From [Eubacterium] saphenum (GTDB taxonomy: Bacteria > Bacillota > Clostridia > Peptostreptococcales > Anaerovoracaceae): a stretch of DNA of 64,000 bases. Every line of letters starts with the position of its first letter. Positions within the stretch are counted from its first letter, which is position 1. The position numbers and the translations under genes are program-made. A model generated the notes under the pieces. It ran no database searches and was not told where the DNA came from. It saw only the letters and a program-made list of their open reading frames with translations. The DNA is taken from NCBI GenBank assembly GCA_004555725.1, contig SFHC01000003.1:62001-126000 (forward strand). Direction: 5' to 3'. Below, piece after piece: positions 15,881-24,727 of the stretch.

Positions 15881-18711
15881 GACCGCTGAAACTGACGATG
15901 TCGGCATTTGGGCCGTATGCGGAGGAGACGACTCTGAATATGGAGAAACTTGGGAAAGGCGGTCTGTACCTGATCTCTGGAGACACGGGCGCGGGAAAAA
16001 CTACGATTTTTGACGCGATCACCTATGCGCTGTATGGAGAAGCCAGCGGAGACAGCCGGAGAACGGATGAGTTCCGCTCAAAATATGCGGATCCGGACAC
16101 GCCGACGTTTGTGGACCTGACGTTTTCTTATGCCGGGAAGGTCTACCGCGTGCGCAGGAATCCGCAGTATATCCGGGCGGCAAAACGCGGGGGCGGGATG
16201 ACGACGCAGAAGCCGGAGGCGGAGCTGCATTATCCGGACGGGCGTGTTACAGCCAGAATGACAGATGTAGACCGTGAAATTCAGCAGATTATGGGAATCG
16301 ACCGGAACCAGTTCACGCAGATTGCCATGATCGCACAGGGGGATTTTCAAAAACTTCTCCTTGCATCGACACAGGAACGTATAGGAATCTTCAGGCGCGT
16401 GTTCGGAACCCGTCCGTATGAACAGCTGCAGCAGATGCTGAAATCCGCAGCTCTGGATAAAAAGGGGCAGTGCGCGGCGCTTCGTCAGGACATCGCACGC
16501 TGGAGCGGGATGCTGGACGGAGAAGCAGCGCATCAGGAGAAAATTTCTGCCATTCATTCCGGAGAGTGCCTGGTTGAAGACGTTCTGGCATTTTCAGAGG
16601 TTTTGATTCAGGAAGATCAGAAACGCCGAGAGGAGAATCTGAGCCGGCAGAAAAATGAAGAGCAGGTGCTGCAGAGCATTCATCTGCAGATTCAGAAAGC
16701 GGAAGACGCGCAAAAAAAGGAACAGGAGTTTAATCGTCTCCGTCAGGACGCCGAGCTGGGACAGCGCAAAGCAGCGGAGCTTGAGGCTTCCAGCCTTGCG
16801 AAAAAAAAGAAAGCCGAACAGGGCGCACAGATGCTTCAGCAGGCCGGCGCGATTGAATCGCAGCTTTCCAGTTATGAAGAACTCGAGAAGAAGAGTAAAA
16901 CCTGCGACGACCTGCGCGTGCAGTACCGGCAGGAGCATCAGAAGTTCAAGGCAGTGAAGAAAGAGCATGATGACCGCGCGTATCTGTTGAAGAAGAAACG
17001 CGAACGCCTCATGGAGATTTCCGGCGCAGCCGAGAAACTGGAGCAGATCCGTTCCAGGACAGAGAATATGAGCGAGCAGAGCAAAAGGATCAATGATGTC
17101 CTGAAGAGTCTGGACCGGTTAGACATCGTGCGCCGTGAGGCACATGAGGCGCAGGCGCGTTTTCTGGACGCTGATCAGAAAGCCGCGGAAGCTGAGCAGA
17201 ACGCAAGCCGGGCGAGCCGCGCATATCTGATGGAGCAGGCCGGGATTCTGGCATCCTCGCTTCAGGAGAACCAGCCGTGCCCGGTCTGCGGGTCTCTCAA
17301 TCATCCGCACCCTGCCGTTTTGAGCGAACACGCGGTTAGCCGGGAGACTGTAGAGCGCCTGAAAAAAGAAGCAGCTGACGCAGCACAGGCGCAGAGGGAA
17401 GAAGCCGTCGCATCCGGGCGGAAAACGGAGCAGCTGAAGCAGCTCTGCTCCGATCTTGCTGTGCGGATCTCTGCGGAATGCCGGAAGGGCATGCTCCTTT
17501 CCCTGGACAAAATGCAGCTGGCCAAGGATGAAGATGCGCTGAAACAGGTACTGGAAACACAGGATTCCGGAGACTGGAAAAAGGCGTTCACCTTGCAGAA
17601 TCAGCTTTTGTCCGCACAGCAGAGCAGCAGGAAGAAAGAAACTGAGGAACTGAAGAGCCAGCTGAAGGAAAAACAGAATCTCGAAAAAGAGATTCCTGAG
17701 CTGGAAAATAAAGGAAAAGATGACGAACAGGTCCAGAGGCAGCTGCAGACGAGGCTGACGGTTCTGGCGTCTGACGGAAAGAATCTGCGTGCGCAGATCG
17801 ACCAGATGCAGGAGAAACTGGAATACAAGACCAGGAAAGAAGCAGAGGCTGCCGCAGCTTCTCTGAGAAAACAGAAGGCAGACTTGGATCGAGATGCGGA
17901 GCAGGCGCGAAAAGAACTGCAGGATCACAAGGATGCAGTGATTCAGCTGAACAGCCGCATGCAGCAGCTTCAGAACGATCTGGCGTCCATGCCGGCTGGA
18001 GGTACACTGCAGGGACTGAACGCGCAGGAGCAGGAAGCGAAAGCCCTCCTCCAAAAGCTCAGAGACCGGTTTTCTCAGATCGATCACCGTCTGAAGACTA
18101 ACCAGAAGGCGCAGGCGGAAATTCAGGAGAGGAGCAGCCGCATGGAATCTGCAGAGAAGGAACTGCAGGATCTTCAGGGACTGTCGGATACCGTGAATGG
18201 AAATCTGAACGGGAAAGAAAAAATTCAGCTCGAAACCTATGTCCAGATGCACTATTTTGATCGTATTCTGCAGAAAGCGAACCGGCGGCTTCTGATCATG
18301 ACGGAAAACCAGTATGAACTGAAACGGCGCAGACACGCGGATAACGCGCGTTCGCAGAGCGGACTGGATCTGGATGTTCTGGATCATTTCAACGGAAGCG
18401 TGAGGAGTGTCAACACCTTATCCGGCGGCGAAAAGTTCATGGCTTCGCTTTCTCTTGCACTCGGTCTGAGTGACGAGATTCAGTCTGCATCCGGGGGGAT
18501 CCGCCTGGAATCTATGTTTGTCGATGAAGGGTTTGGATCGCTGGATGACGAGAGTCTGCAGCAGGCGCTGAAGGCGCTGCAGTCCCTGGCGGAGAGCGAC
18601 CGGATCGTCGGGATTATTTCACATGTTTCACAGCTTGCGGATCAGATTGACCGGCAGATTGTCGTTTCCAAGACACAGACCGGGAGCCGGGCGGAGATCG
18701 TACTGGGATGA
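15877..18711 (+). CDS. sbcC: Nuclease SbcCD subunit C
   Basis: 944 residues of the Rad50/SbcC SMC-like ATPase. The N-terminal Walker A is GDTGAGKTTIFDAITYALYG. Two long coiled coils flank a zinc hook PCPVCGSLNHP near residue 470, and the C-terminal lobe has the signature NTLSGGEKFMASLSLALGLS and Walker B LESMFVDEGFGSLDDE. It is the architectural and ATPase subunit for SbcD. The start at 15877 is set by GGAGGGGA and the ATGA overlap with sbcD. Confidence 0.95.
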   Translation: MRPLKLTMSAFGPYAEETTLNMEKLGKGGLYLISGDTGAGKTTIFDAITYALYGEASGDSRRTDEFRSKYADPDTPTFVDLTFSYAGKVYRVRRNPQYIRAAKRGGGMTTQKPEAELHYPDGRVTARMTDVDREIQQIMGIDRNQFTQIAMIAQGDFQKLLLASTQERIGIFRRVFGTRPYEQLQQMLKSAALDKKGQCAALRQDIARWSGMLDGEAAHQEKISAIHSGECLVEDVLAFSEVLIQEDQKRREENLSRQKNEEQVLQSIHLQIQKAEDAQKKEQEFNRLRQDAELGQRKAAELEASSLAKKKKAEQGAQMLQQAGAIESQLSSYEELEKKSKTCDDLRVQYRQEHQKFKAVKKEHDDRAYLLKKKRERLMEISGAAEKLEQIRSRTENMSEQSKRINDVLKSLDRLDIVRREAHEAQARFLDADQKAAEAEQNASRASRAYLMEQAGILASSLQENQPCPVCGSLNHPHPAVLSEHAVSRETVERLKKEAADAAQAQREEAVASGRKTEQLKQLCSDLAVRISAECRKGMLLSLDKMQLAKDEDALKQVLETQDSGDWKKAFTLQNQLLSAQQSSRKKETEELKSQLKEKQNLEKEIPELENKGKDDEQVQRQLQTRLTVLASDGKNLRAQIDQMQEKLEYKTRKEAEAAAASLRKQKADLDRDAEQARKELQDHKDAVIQLNSRMQQLQNDLASMPAGGTLQGLNAQEQEAKALLQKLRDRFSQIDHRLKTNQKAQAEIQERSSRMESAEKELQDLQGLSDTVNGNLNGKEKIQLETYVQMHYFDRILQKANRRLLIMTENQYELKRRRHADNARSQSGLDLDVLDHFNGSVRSVNTLSGGEKFMASLSLALGLSDEIQSASGGIRLESMFVDEGFGSLDDESLQQALKALQSLAESDRIVGIISHVSQLADQIDRQIVVSKTQTGSRAEIVLG

Positions 18712-18818
18712 TGAAAGAAAGCAGAAATGCAGGAGAAAAATGCACGGGCAGCCTGCCCCTGAAGCCTGTACCCGTCGGACTGCCTGCGCGTGATGCGGCG
18801 GATTGTGAGAGATAACCG

Positions 18819-18847
18819 TTTCACGTGAGGAAAATTTGGTGTATAAT
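18819..18847 (+). promoter_or_regulatory. Putative promoter of the MetA-aspartokinase gene
   Basis: TTTCAC (18819-18824), 17-base spacer, TATAAT (18842-18847). The leader holds a 9-bp hairpin around 18882-18905 (AGGGCAGCC against CGGCTGTCCT) without a T-run. No SAM, lysine or T-box element was recognised. Confidence 0.6.
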
Positions 18848-18930
18848 CTAAATTAACAGACCAAAAACAAAGGAAATTCGTCAGGGCAGCCATCCGGCTG
18901 TCCTGTCTCAGCGGAATCAGGAGGAGAACA

Positions 18931-21207
18931 ATGCCGATTAAAGTACCGAATAACTTACCAGCTGTAGAAGCGCTGACGAGGGAAAACGTATTTGTCATGA
19001 CGGATTCCCGCGCGATGACGCAGGATATTCGTCCGCTTCATATTATTCTTCTCAATCTGATGCCGACCAAGGTCACGACTGAGACGCAGCTTACTCGTCT
19101 CCTGGGAAACACACCGCTGCAGATCGAGCTGGATCTCCTGCAGACAACGACGCACAAGACCCATGTGACGAGCCAGGAGCATATGCTGGCGTTCTATAAA
19201 ACGTTTAACGAAGTCAAAGATCAGTATTACGACGGTATGATCATCACCGGAGCGCCGATTGAGCTGATGCCGTTTGAAGAGGTGGATTACTGGGACGAGC
19301 TCTGTGAAATCATGGAGTGGACCAAAACCCATGTTCACTGCACGTTCCACATCTGCTGGGGCGCGCAGGCAGGGCTTTATTACCACTACGGCATTCAGAA
19401 GCATGTCCTGCCGGAGAAACTTTCCGGTGTGTATAAGCATCATCTGGATTATAAAAAAGGGATGCTGTTCAGAGGCTTTGACGATGAATTTTATGTTCCG
19501 CATTCCAGAAACACAACGGTTTACCGTGAAGACATCGAGAAGGTTCCGGAACTGAAGATCATCGCGAGTTCCGATGAAGCCGGTGTGTTCTGCGTGAAGT
19601 CGGAGAATGACCGCCAGATCTTTGTGATGGGACATTCAGAGTATGACGCGGATACGCTGAAGCAGGAGTATGAGCGCGATAAGGCAGCAGGCCTGAATCC
19701 GAAAGTGCCGGAGAACTATTTCCCGGACGACGATGATACAAAGGAGCCGGTTGTCCGCTGGCGTTCCTGCGCAAATCTGCTGTATTCCAACTGGCTGAAC
19801 TATTTTGTTTATCAGAGTACGCCGTTTGATATCCGGCAGATTCATGAAGAGGATCTGGAAAAGATCATGCCGCAGAAAGCAGAACTCAGCGTCTGCAAGT
19901 TCGGCGGATCATCCGTGGCAGATGCAGATCAGTTCCGCAAAGTCAAGGCGATTATCGACGCGGATCCGGCGCGCCGCTACGTCATCGTTTCCGCTCCCGG
20001 CAGAAGATTCAAGGGCGATACCAAAGTGACCGACCTTCTGATCCAGAGTTCCGATGCTCCGCATCTTCTGGTCAGCAATATGGCCGAGGTAGAGAAACGC
20101 TTCCGCGCGATTGCAGACGATCTGGGCGTTGATTTCGACGCGGAGGGTCAGGTTGAACAGATCAGGAAAAACTTTAAGGCAGGCGCCGGCATTCAGTATC
20201 TGAAGAGCCGCGGCGAATACCTCTGTGCCAAACTCATGGCGGCATATCTGGGATATGATTTCCTCGATTCTGCGGATATGATTGTATTTGATTACGATGG
20301 AAAACTGAACGCAGAAGAAACAGAGAAGAGGCTCCGGGAGACCCTTGCACAGCACGAGCACGCAGTAATTCCGGGCTTTTACGGTGCGTATGCAAACGGC
20401 GTCATCCACACGTTCTCAAGAGGCGGTTCGGATATTACCGGATCCCTGGCCGCAGCAGCGGTCGGCGCGGATCTGTATGAGAACTGGACCGATGTTCCAG
20501 GCCTTTTGATGGCCGACCCGCGCATCGTGGATAAACCGCTTGCCGTTCCGGTCATTACCTATACGGAACTCCGGTCCCTGTCGCTGATGGGCGCAGAAGT
20601 TCTGCATGAAGACGCCGTATATCCGGTCCGTAAAAAAGGCATTCCGATCAACATCAAGAGCACCAATGAGCCGCAGGAGCCGGGAACCCTGATTGTCAGC
20701 AAAGCCAGCTACTATAAGCAGATTCTGGACATCTCCGGCATCTCGGGAAAGAAAGGCTATGCGGTTATCACCATTACGCGTGAAAAACTGAATGAGGATC
20801 CGCGGTTCCACGCGAAACTGTCTGAAGTTCTGCAGGAGCAGAATATTAAAGTAGAGAAAAGAAGCACCGCCGTCGACTCCGTCGAGCTGGTTGTTGAAGA
20901 AAAGAGCCTGAAAGGAAAAGAGCAGGTGCTTGAAAACGCGCTGCGCGAACAAACCGGCGCGGCCGACGTGGAAATTAAGGGCAGCCTGGCACTGATCGCA
21001 GTCGTCGGCCGCAAAATTGCAACCGCACCGGGAATCAGTGTAAAGATGTTCGACGCACTCTCACGCGAAAAAATCAACATCCGGTTCATCGAGTACGGAA
21101 GCGACAGCATCAGCATGACTGTCGGCATCGACGCGGATGAATACGCACACGCGATCCGCGCCGTCTACCAGGAATTCATCACCTGCGTTTCCGCAATTTC
21201 CGCGTAA
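18931..21207 (+). CDS. Bifunctional homoserine O-acetyltransferase (MetA family) - aspartokinase fusion
   Basis: One uninterrupted 758-codon frame. Residues 1-305 are a full-length MetA-type homoserine transacylase with Cys142 (HICWGAQ), His235 and Glu237 (GHSEYD). Position 111 is Glu, which in this family marks acetyl-CoA rather than succinyl-CoA use. Residues about 317-758 are a complete aspartokinase: KFGGSSV (323-329), SAPGRRFKGDTKVTDLL, then SRGGSDITGS and two C-terminal ACT domains (about 595-670 and 677-755). Aspartokinase makes aspartyl phosphate, the first step to Lys/Thr/Met; MetA commits homoserine to methionine. The linker is only about 12 residues and holds Met313, which looks like an ancestral aspartokinase start. 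AGGAGG lies 6 bases before the ATG. Confidence 0.93.
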   Translation: MPIKVPNNLPAVEALTRENVFVMTDSRAMTQDIRPLHIILLNLMPTKVTTETQLTRLLGNTPLQIELDLLQTTTHKTHVTSQEHMLAFYKTFNEVKDQYYDGMIITGAPIELMPFEEVDYWDELCEIMEWTKTHVHCTFHICWGAQAGLYYHYGIQKHVLPEKLSGVYKHHLDYKKGMLFRGFDDEFYVPHSRNTTVYREDIEKVPELKIIASSDEAGVFCVKSENDRQIFVMGHSEYDADTLKQEYERDKAAGLNPKVPENYFPDDDDTKEPVVRWRSCANLLYSNWLNYFVYQSTPFDIRQIHEEDLEKIMPQKAELSVCKFGGSSVADADQFRKVKAIIDADPARRYVIVSAPGRRFKGDTKVTDLLIQSSDAPHLLVSNMAEVEKRFRAIADDLGVDFDAEGQVEQIRKNFKAGAGIQYLKSRGEYLCAKLMAAYLGYDFLDSADMIVFDYDGKLNAEETEKRLRETLAQHEHAVIPGFYGAYANGVIHTFSRGGSDITGSLAAAAVGADLYENWTDVPGLLMADPRIVDKPLAVPVITYTELRSLSLMGAEVLHEDAVYPVRKKGIPINIKSTNEPQEPGTLIVSKASYYKQILDISGISGKKGYAVITITREKLNEDPRFHAKLSEVLQEQNIKVEKRSTAVDSVELVVEEKSLKGKEQVLENALREQTGAADVEIKGSLALIAVVGRKIATAPGISVKMFDALSREKINIRFIEYGSDSISMTVGIDADEYAHAIRAVYQEFITCVSAISA

Positions 21208-21242
21208 CCGCAAGGCCGCGGCGCCGCTGTCCAACAGAAATG

Positions 21243-21292
21243 AAAAAACCGCTGCATACTGATACTGATCTCGTCAGTGTGCAGCGGTTTTG
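21243..21292. terminator. Bidirectional terminator between the fusion gene and trpB2
   Basis: A long stem AAAACCGCTGCATACTGA against TCAGTGTGCAGCGGTTTT, flanked by A-run and T-run, serves both convergent genes. Confidence 0.9.
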
Positions 21293-21359
21293 TTGTCTAA
21301 TATTACGGAATCGGCCCGGAAAGGCGTATCACATCTCCGGATCTTTCTTCCGGATGGAC

Positions 21360-22745
21360 TTACTCTGCCTCGTTTCCAGGGAAGTCCGGAATGTAGGCAA
21401 AGCCCTTGTCCAGATCTTCATCGGTCGGGATGGAGTCGGTCATGGTTCCGTCGTTGTACTGCTGGTATGCGGTCATGTCAAAGTATCCGGTACCGGTCAG
21501 GCCGAACAGGATGGTCTTCTTTTCGCCGGTCTCTTTGCATTTCAGTGCCTGGTCGATGGCGCCCTTGATTGCGTGGCTGGATTCCGGAGCCGGGAGCAGA
21601 CCTTCTGTTCTTGCAAAGAACTCAGCGGCCTTGAATACTTCTGTCTGCTCGTAAGCAACGGCGTCGAACATACCCTCGTGATACAGCTCGGACAGGATGC
21701 TGCTGTCGCCGTGGTAGCGAAGTCCGCCGGCGTGGTTTGCAGACGGGATGAATCCGTTTCCTAAGGTGTACATCTTTGCGAGTGGTGTGACGCGGCCAGT
21801 GTCGCAGAAGTCATAGCGGTATTCGCCTCTGGTGAAGCTCGGGCAGGACTTCGGCTCTACACCGATGAACTGATAATCCGCCTTTCCTGTCAGTTTCTCA
21901 CCCATGAACGGCGCAATCAGTCCTCCAAAATTGGATCCGCCTCCGCAGCAGCCGATGATGATGTCCGGCTTGATGTCGTATTTATCCATTGCGGTCTTGC
22001 ATTCCAGGCCGATAATGCTCTGGTGCAGGAGAACCTGGTTCAGCACGCTTCCCAGAACGTAGCGGTATCCCGGATTTTTAACGGCAACTTCAACAGCTTC
22101 AGAAATTGCGCATCCCAGAGACCCGCCTGTTCCCGGATGTTCCTCCAGGATTTTTCTGCCGACTTCTGTCGTGTCGGACGGGGAAGGCGTTACATTTGCT
22201 CCGTACGTGCGCATAACCTCTCTTCTGTAGACTTTCTGTTCGTAAGAAACCTTAACCATATAAACGCGGCAGTCCAGACCAAAATGTGCGCATGCCATGG
22301 ACAGCGCCGTTCCCCACTGACCGGCTCCGGTCTCTGTGGTAACACCTTTCAGTCCCTGCTGTTTTGCATAGTAGGCCTGAGCAATTGCAGAATTCAGTTT
22401 ATGGCTTCCGCTCGTGTTGTTTCCTTCAAACTTGTAATAAATTTCTGCCGGTGTGTCGAGCGCTTTCTCAAGTGCATATGCTCTCATCAGCGGCGCCGGT
22501 CGGTATGTCTTATAATATTCTCTGACTTCATCTGGAATTTCAATCAGACGCGTATTGTCGTCGAGTTCCTGCTTTGCGAGTTCTGTGCAGAAGATCGGCT
22601 CCATCTCTTCAAGCGTGATCGGCTTGTGCGTTCCCGGGTTCAGGAGAGGCGCCGGCTTGGTTGGCATATCTGCTCTCAGGTTGTAATAATACTTTGGCAC
22701 TTCGTCTTCAGTCAGGTAAATTCTGTACGGGATGTTCTTGCTCAT
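21360..22745 (-). CDS. trpB: Tryptophan synthase beta chain, TrpB2 type
   Basis: 461-residue PLP enzyme. The PLP lysine is in NNTSGSHKLNSA (Lys116), and the phosphate-binding loop is IGCCGGGSNFGG. Its length, N-terminal extension (YYYNLRADMP...) and similarity pattern match the TrpB2 subgroup, which converts indole plus serine to tryptophan and often lacks a partner TrpA. No trpA lies nearby, so it may salvage indole. GGAGG sits 10 bases upstream of the ATG, and a Trp-specific T-box leader precedes it. Confidence 0.93.
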   Translation of the reverse strand: MSKNIPYRIYLTEDEVPKYYYNLRADMPTKPAPLLNPGTHKPITLEEMEPIFCTELAKQELDDNTRLIEIPDEVREYYKTYRPAPLMRAYALEKALDTPAEIYYKFEGNNTSGSHKLNSAIAQAYYAKQQGLKGVTTETGAGQWGTALSMACAHFGLDCRVYMVKVSYEQKVYRREVMRTYGANVTPSPSDTTEVGRKILEEHPGTGGSLGCAISEAVEVAVKNPGYRYVLGSVLNQVLLHQSIIGLECKTAMDKYDIKPDIIIGCCGGGSNFGGLIAPFMGEKLTGKADYQFIGVEPKSCPSFTRGEYRYDFCDTGRVTPLAKMYTLGNGFIPSANHAGGLRYHGDSSILSELYHEGMFDAVAYEQTEVFKAAEFFARTEGLLPAPESSHAIKGAIDQALKCKETGEKKTILFGLTGTGYFDMTAYQQYNDGTMTDSIPTDEDLDKGFAYIPDFPGNEAE

Positions 22746-22825
22746 TGTTTTTTGTCCTCCATTTACAATCTGTAGAATCGTTTACATATCGATGGTGTTC
22801 GCACGACAAAGGGCATTCTTCCCAA

Positions 22826-22869
22826 GAAAAAAACTCCTGTCCCCAACATGCGAACTGCTGGGACAGGAG
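22826..22869 (-). terminator. T-box terminator
   Basis: CTCCTGTCCC against GGGACAGGAG with a run of seven T on the minus strand. The 5' arm competes with the antiterminator formed by the T-box core. Confidence 0.92.
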
Positions 22870-23125
22870 AATAGTCATCTCTTGCGGTGCCACCCGGCTT
22901 GACGCTTGCGCGTCCTCTCAAAGCATACCATCATATGCTGCATTTGGTTACGGAGTTTATTCTCCGTCTCGCCTACATAACAGACTGAAGTCTGCCGTTC
23001 AGCTCGCCCTCCGAAGTCCATTCTGCGCGGCCTGTATCTGCTGCCATCTCACCATCGGCAGCTCTCTGGAAGATCCGGTTTCCGTGCGTACTTGCTCTTC
23101 ATCAACGGTTTATTTTCAACTGTTG
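22826..23125 (-). ncRNA. T-box leader (tryptophan-specific) upstream of trpB2
   Basis: Reading the minus strand: a stem I region carries a candidate specifier TGG in the context GAATGGACTTC (complement of 23018-23020). It is followed by the T-box core GGGTGGCACCGCAAG (22895-22881), where GGCACC would pair with the free tRNA acceptor end. An intrinsic terminator comes last. The TGG specifier followed by A matches known T-box architecture and points to tRNA-Trp. Uncharged tRNA would favour the antiterminator and switch on trpB2. Confidence 0.93.
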
Positions 23126-23130
23126 ACCAC

Positions 23131-23159
23131 ATCATAGCATCGAAAAATATGTTTGTCAA
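23131..23159 (-). promoter_or_regulatory. SigA-type promoter of the T-box/trpB2 transcript
   Basis: On the minus strand TTGACA (23159-23154), 17-base spacer, TATGAT (23136-23131): a near-consensus promoter. Confidence 0.88.
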
Positions 23160-23226
23160 CACAAAAAATGAGAAAAAGTTTGTGTACTGTGCCGATGGGT
23201 ATCCGGTGGAAGTTGTCGGAATAGAA

Positions 23227-23235
23227 TGGTATAAT
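23227..23235 (+). promoter_or_regulatory. Extended -10 promoter for nadE
   Basis: TGGTATAAT with perfect TATAAT at 23230-23235, 49 bases before the nadE start. No consensus -35 is present. Confidence 0.6.
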
Positions 23236-23283
23236 TAAATATCGTGGAGGCGGGGATGTGGCCCGCGCAGAAAGGAATGCATT

Positions 23284-24057
23284 ATGACAGAGTATTACGA
23301 TAAGAATTTTGACCCGAAAAAAGTTAAGGACGAACTTGTTGCGTGGATCAGAGAATTTTTTGCGCAGAATGGCAGTGACTGCAAGGCGGTCGTTGCGATC
23401 AGCGGAGGAAAGGACAGTTCGGTAACAGCTGCGCTCTGCTGTGAAGCGCTTGGAAAGGACCGTGTGTACGGTGTTCTGCTTCCGAACGGAGAGCAAAAAG
23501 ATATCGATGCATCGCAGCTTCTGGTGAAGCACCTGGGCATCGATCACAGTACGGTGAATATTCACGCGGCTTATCAGGGAATTGTAGATGAGATGAAGGC
23601 AGCCGGATTGAATGTTACGGATCAGATGACCACCAATCTGCCGGCGCGTCTGAGAATGGCGACGGTCTACGCGGTTTCACAGACGATGAACGGCCGCGTC
23701 GCAAACACCTGCAATCTTTCTGAAGACTGGGTCGGATACGCGACCAGATACGGCGACGGAGCAGGTGATTTTTCACCGCTTTCGCATCTGACGGTTCAGG
23801 AAGTCCGTGCAATCGGCGACGTCCTGGGACTGCCGAAGGAGCTGGTTTACAAGGTGCCGGTAGACGGCCTGACGCCGCTGACGGACGAGGAAAAGCTCGG
23901 ATTCACGTACGACGTTCTTGACCGCTATATCCGTACCGGTGAGTGTGATGACCCGAAGACAAAGGAGAGCATCGACCAGAAGCACAGAGCCAATGTGTTC
24001 AAGCTGAAGCTGATGCCGGCCTTCCCATATGACGGGCCGACCCGGGCAGAGCATTAA
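23284..24057 (+). CDS. nadE: NH3-dependent NAD+ synthetase
   Basis: 257 residues of the N-type ATP pyrophosphatase family. The P-loop is ISGGKDSS (about 39-46), and the substrate-adenylation segment is TCNLSEDWVGYATRYGDGAGD. It amidates nicotinic acid adenine dinucleotide to NAD+ with ammonia; no glutaminase domain is fused. AAAGGA lies 9 bases before the ATG. It is transcribed alone, divergently from trpB2. Confidence 0.95.
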   Translation: MTEYYDKNFDPKKVKDELVAWIREFFAQNGSDCKAVVAISGGKDSSVTAALCCEALGKDRVYGVLLPNGEQKDIDASQLLVKHLGIDHSTVNIHAAYQGIVDEMKAAGLNVTDQMTTNLPARLRMATVYAVSQTMNGRVANTCNLSEDWVGYATRYGDGAGDFSPLSHLTVQEVRAIGDVLGLPKELVYKVPVDGLTPLTDEEKLGFTYDVLDRYIRTGECDDPKTKESIDQKHRANVFKLKLMPAFPYDGPTRAEH

Positions 24058-24571
24058 AAACTGATGCGGAATGCTGGTGTAGTATTTTGATGTGGTACGC
24101 TGATACAGCCAGCTATTTAATGCAGTTGGCTGAAGCGGCTGCCTTATGCGGCCGGTTTACGCAGTCGACGGATGAGATTGCCAGAAGTGGCCGGTTTACG
24201 TCGCTGGACAAGAAGTAAACCGGCTGTGCGTGTATATAAGTTCCATGGACGGGAGTCCCGGCAGTATTCAGTGGTGTCTCCCGTCCATTTTTGTATTTCA
24301 GGTTCTGTGGACGGGAGATTTGAGTATACAAAGTCTGTGGACGGCGGGGTAAGTGTGACGCAGGGCGGTGAAGATGCTGGGACAGGACCGTGTGCTGCCA
24401 TGTATCCAAAAAAATCCATTCTGAAGATAATTTCGTGTAAGAACAGAAAAATATTCATAAATATGTGTGGAGTCTACGATGAAAAACGCCGAAGACGCAT
24501 TCTGAAAAAGGTGTTTTGAGAATAGTTCGAAATGTATTCAGTATCCTGCTAGTTCCATTGATTTACTGCGG
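24058..24571. other. Intergenic region with hairpins and a dispersed repeat copy
   Basis: No gene is supported. From 24143 to 24222, GGCCGGTTTACG occurs twice, and its complement follows so that the second copy can form an 11-bp hairpin (GCCGGTTTAC/GTAAACCGGC). Next comes a diverged copy of the CCCGTCCA repeat family (24229-24348). The remaining 220 bases are AT-rich with nothing recognisable until the ldh promoter. Confidence 0.6.
24229..24348 (-). repeat. Dispersed palindromic repeat, diverged copy (family CCCGTCCA/TGGACGGG)
   Basis: On the minus strand the order is the same as in the 53.5 kb array: CCGTCCAC, GTATAC, CTCCCGTCCA, a loop, TGGACGGGAG, GCCGGGACTCCCGTCCATGG, TATATAC. The inner stem CTCCCGTCCA/TGGACGGGAG (24278-24317) is a perfect 10-bp inverted repeat. 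Confidence 0.7.
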
Positions 24572-24600
24572 TTGACAAGGTTTTCTCATCTGCATATTAT
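24572..24600 (+). promoter_or_regulatory. SigA-type promoter for the 2-hydroxyacid dehydrogenase gene
   Basis: TTGACA (24572-24577), 17-base spacer, TATTAT (24595-24600). It leaves an AT-rich leader of about 120 bases; no Rex-type operator was recognised. Confidence 0.85.
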
Positions 24601-24727
24601 AAATATAGAAGTATTGTATGCCATTTTTATGTATACAGAATTATGCACACAAAGGACATGGTAATACAATTTTGATATGGATAAACATTCATATTTTGAA
24701 TAATATGTATATATAGGAGGGTTACGG

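Noticed and set aside
18712..18930. Possible SAM or lysine riboswitch before the MetA-aspartokinase gene
   Set aside because: The leader is only about 75 bases with a single hairpin and lacks the conserved cores of these riboswitches.
24172..24519. 115-codon frame downstream of nadE
   Set aside because: Overlaps a dispersed repeat copy and hairpins; no ribosome site, no family.
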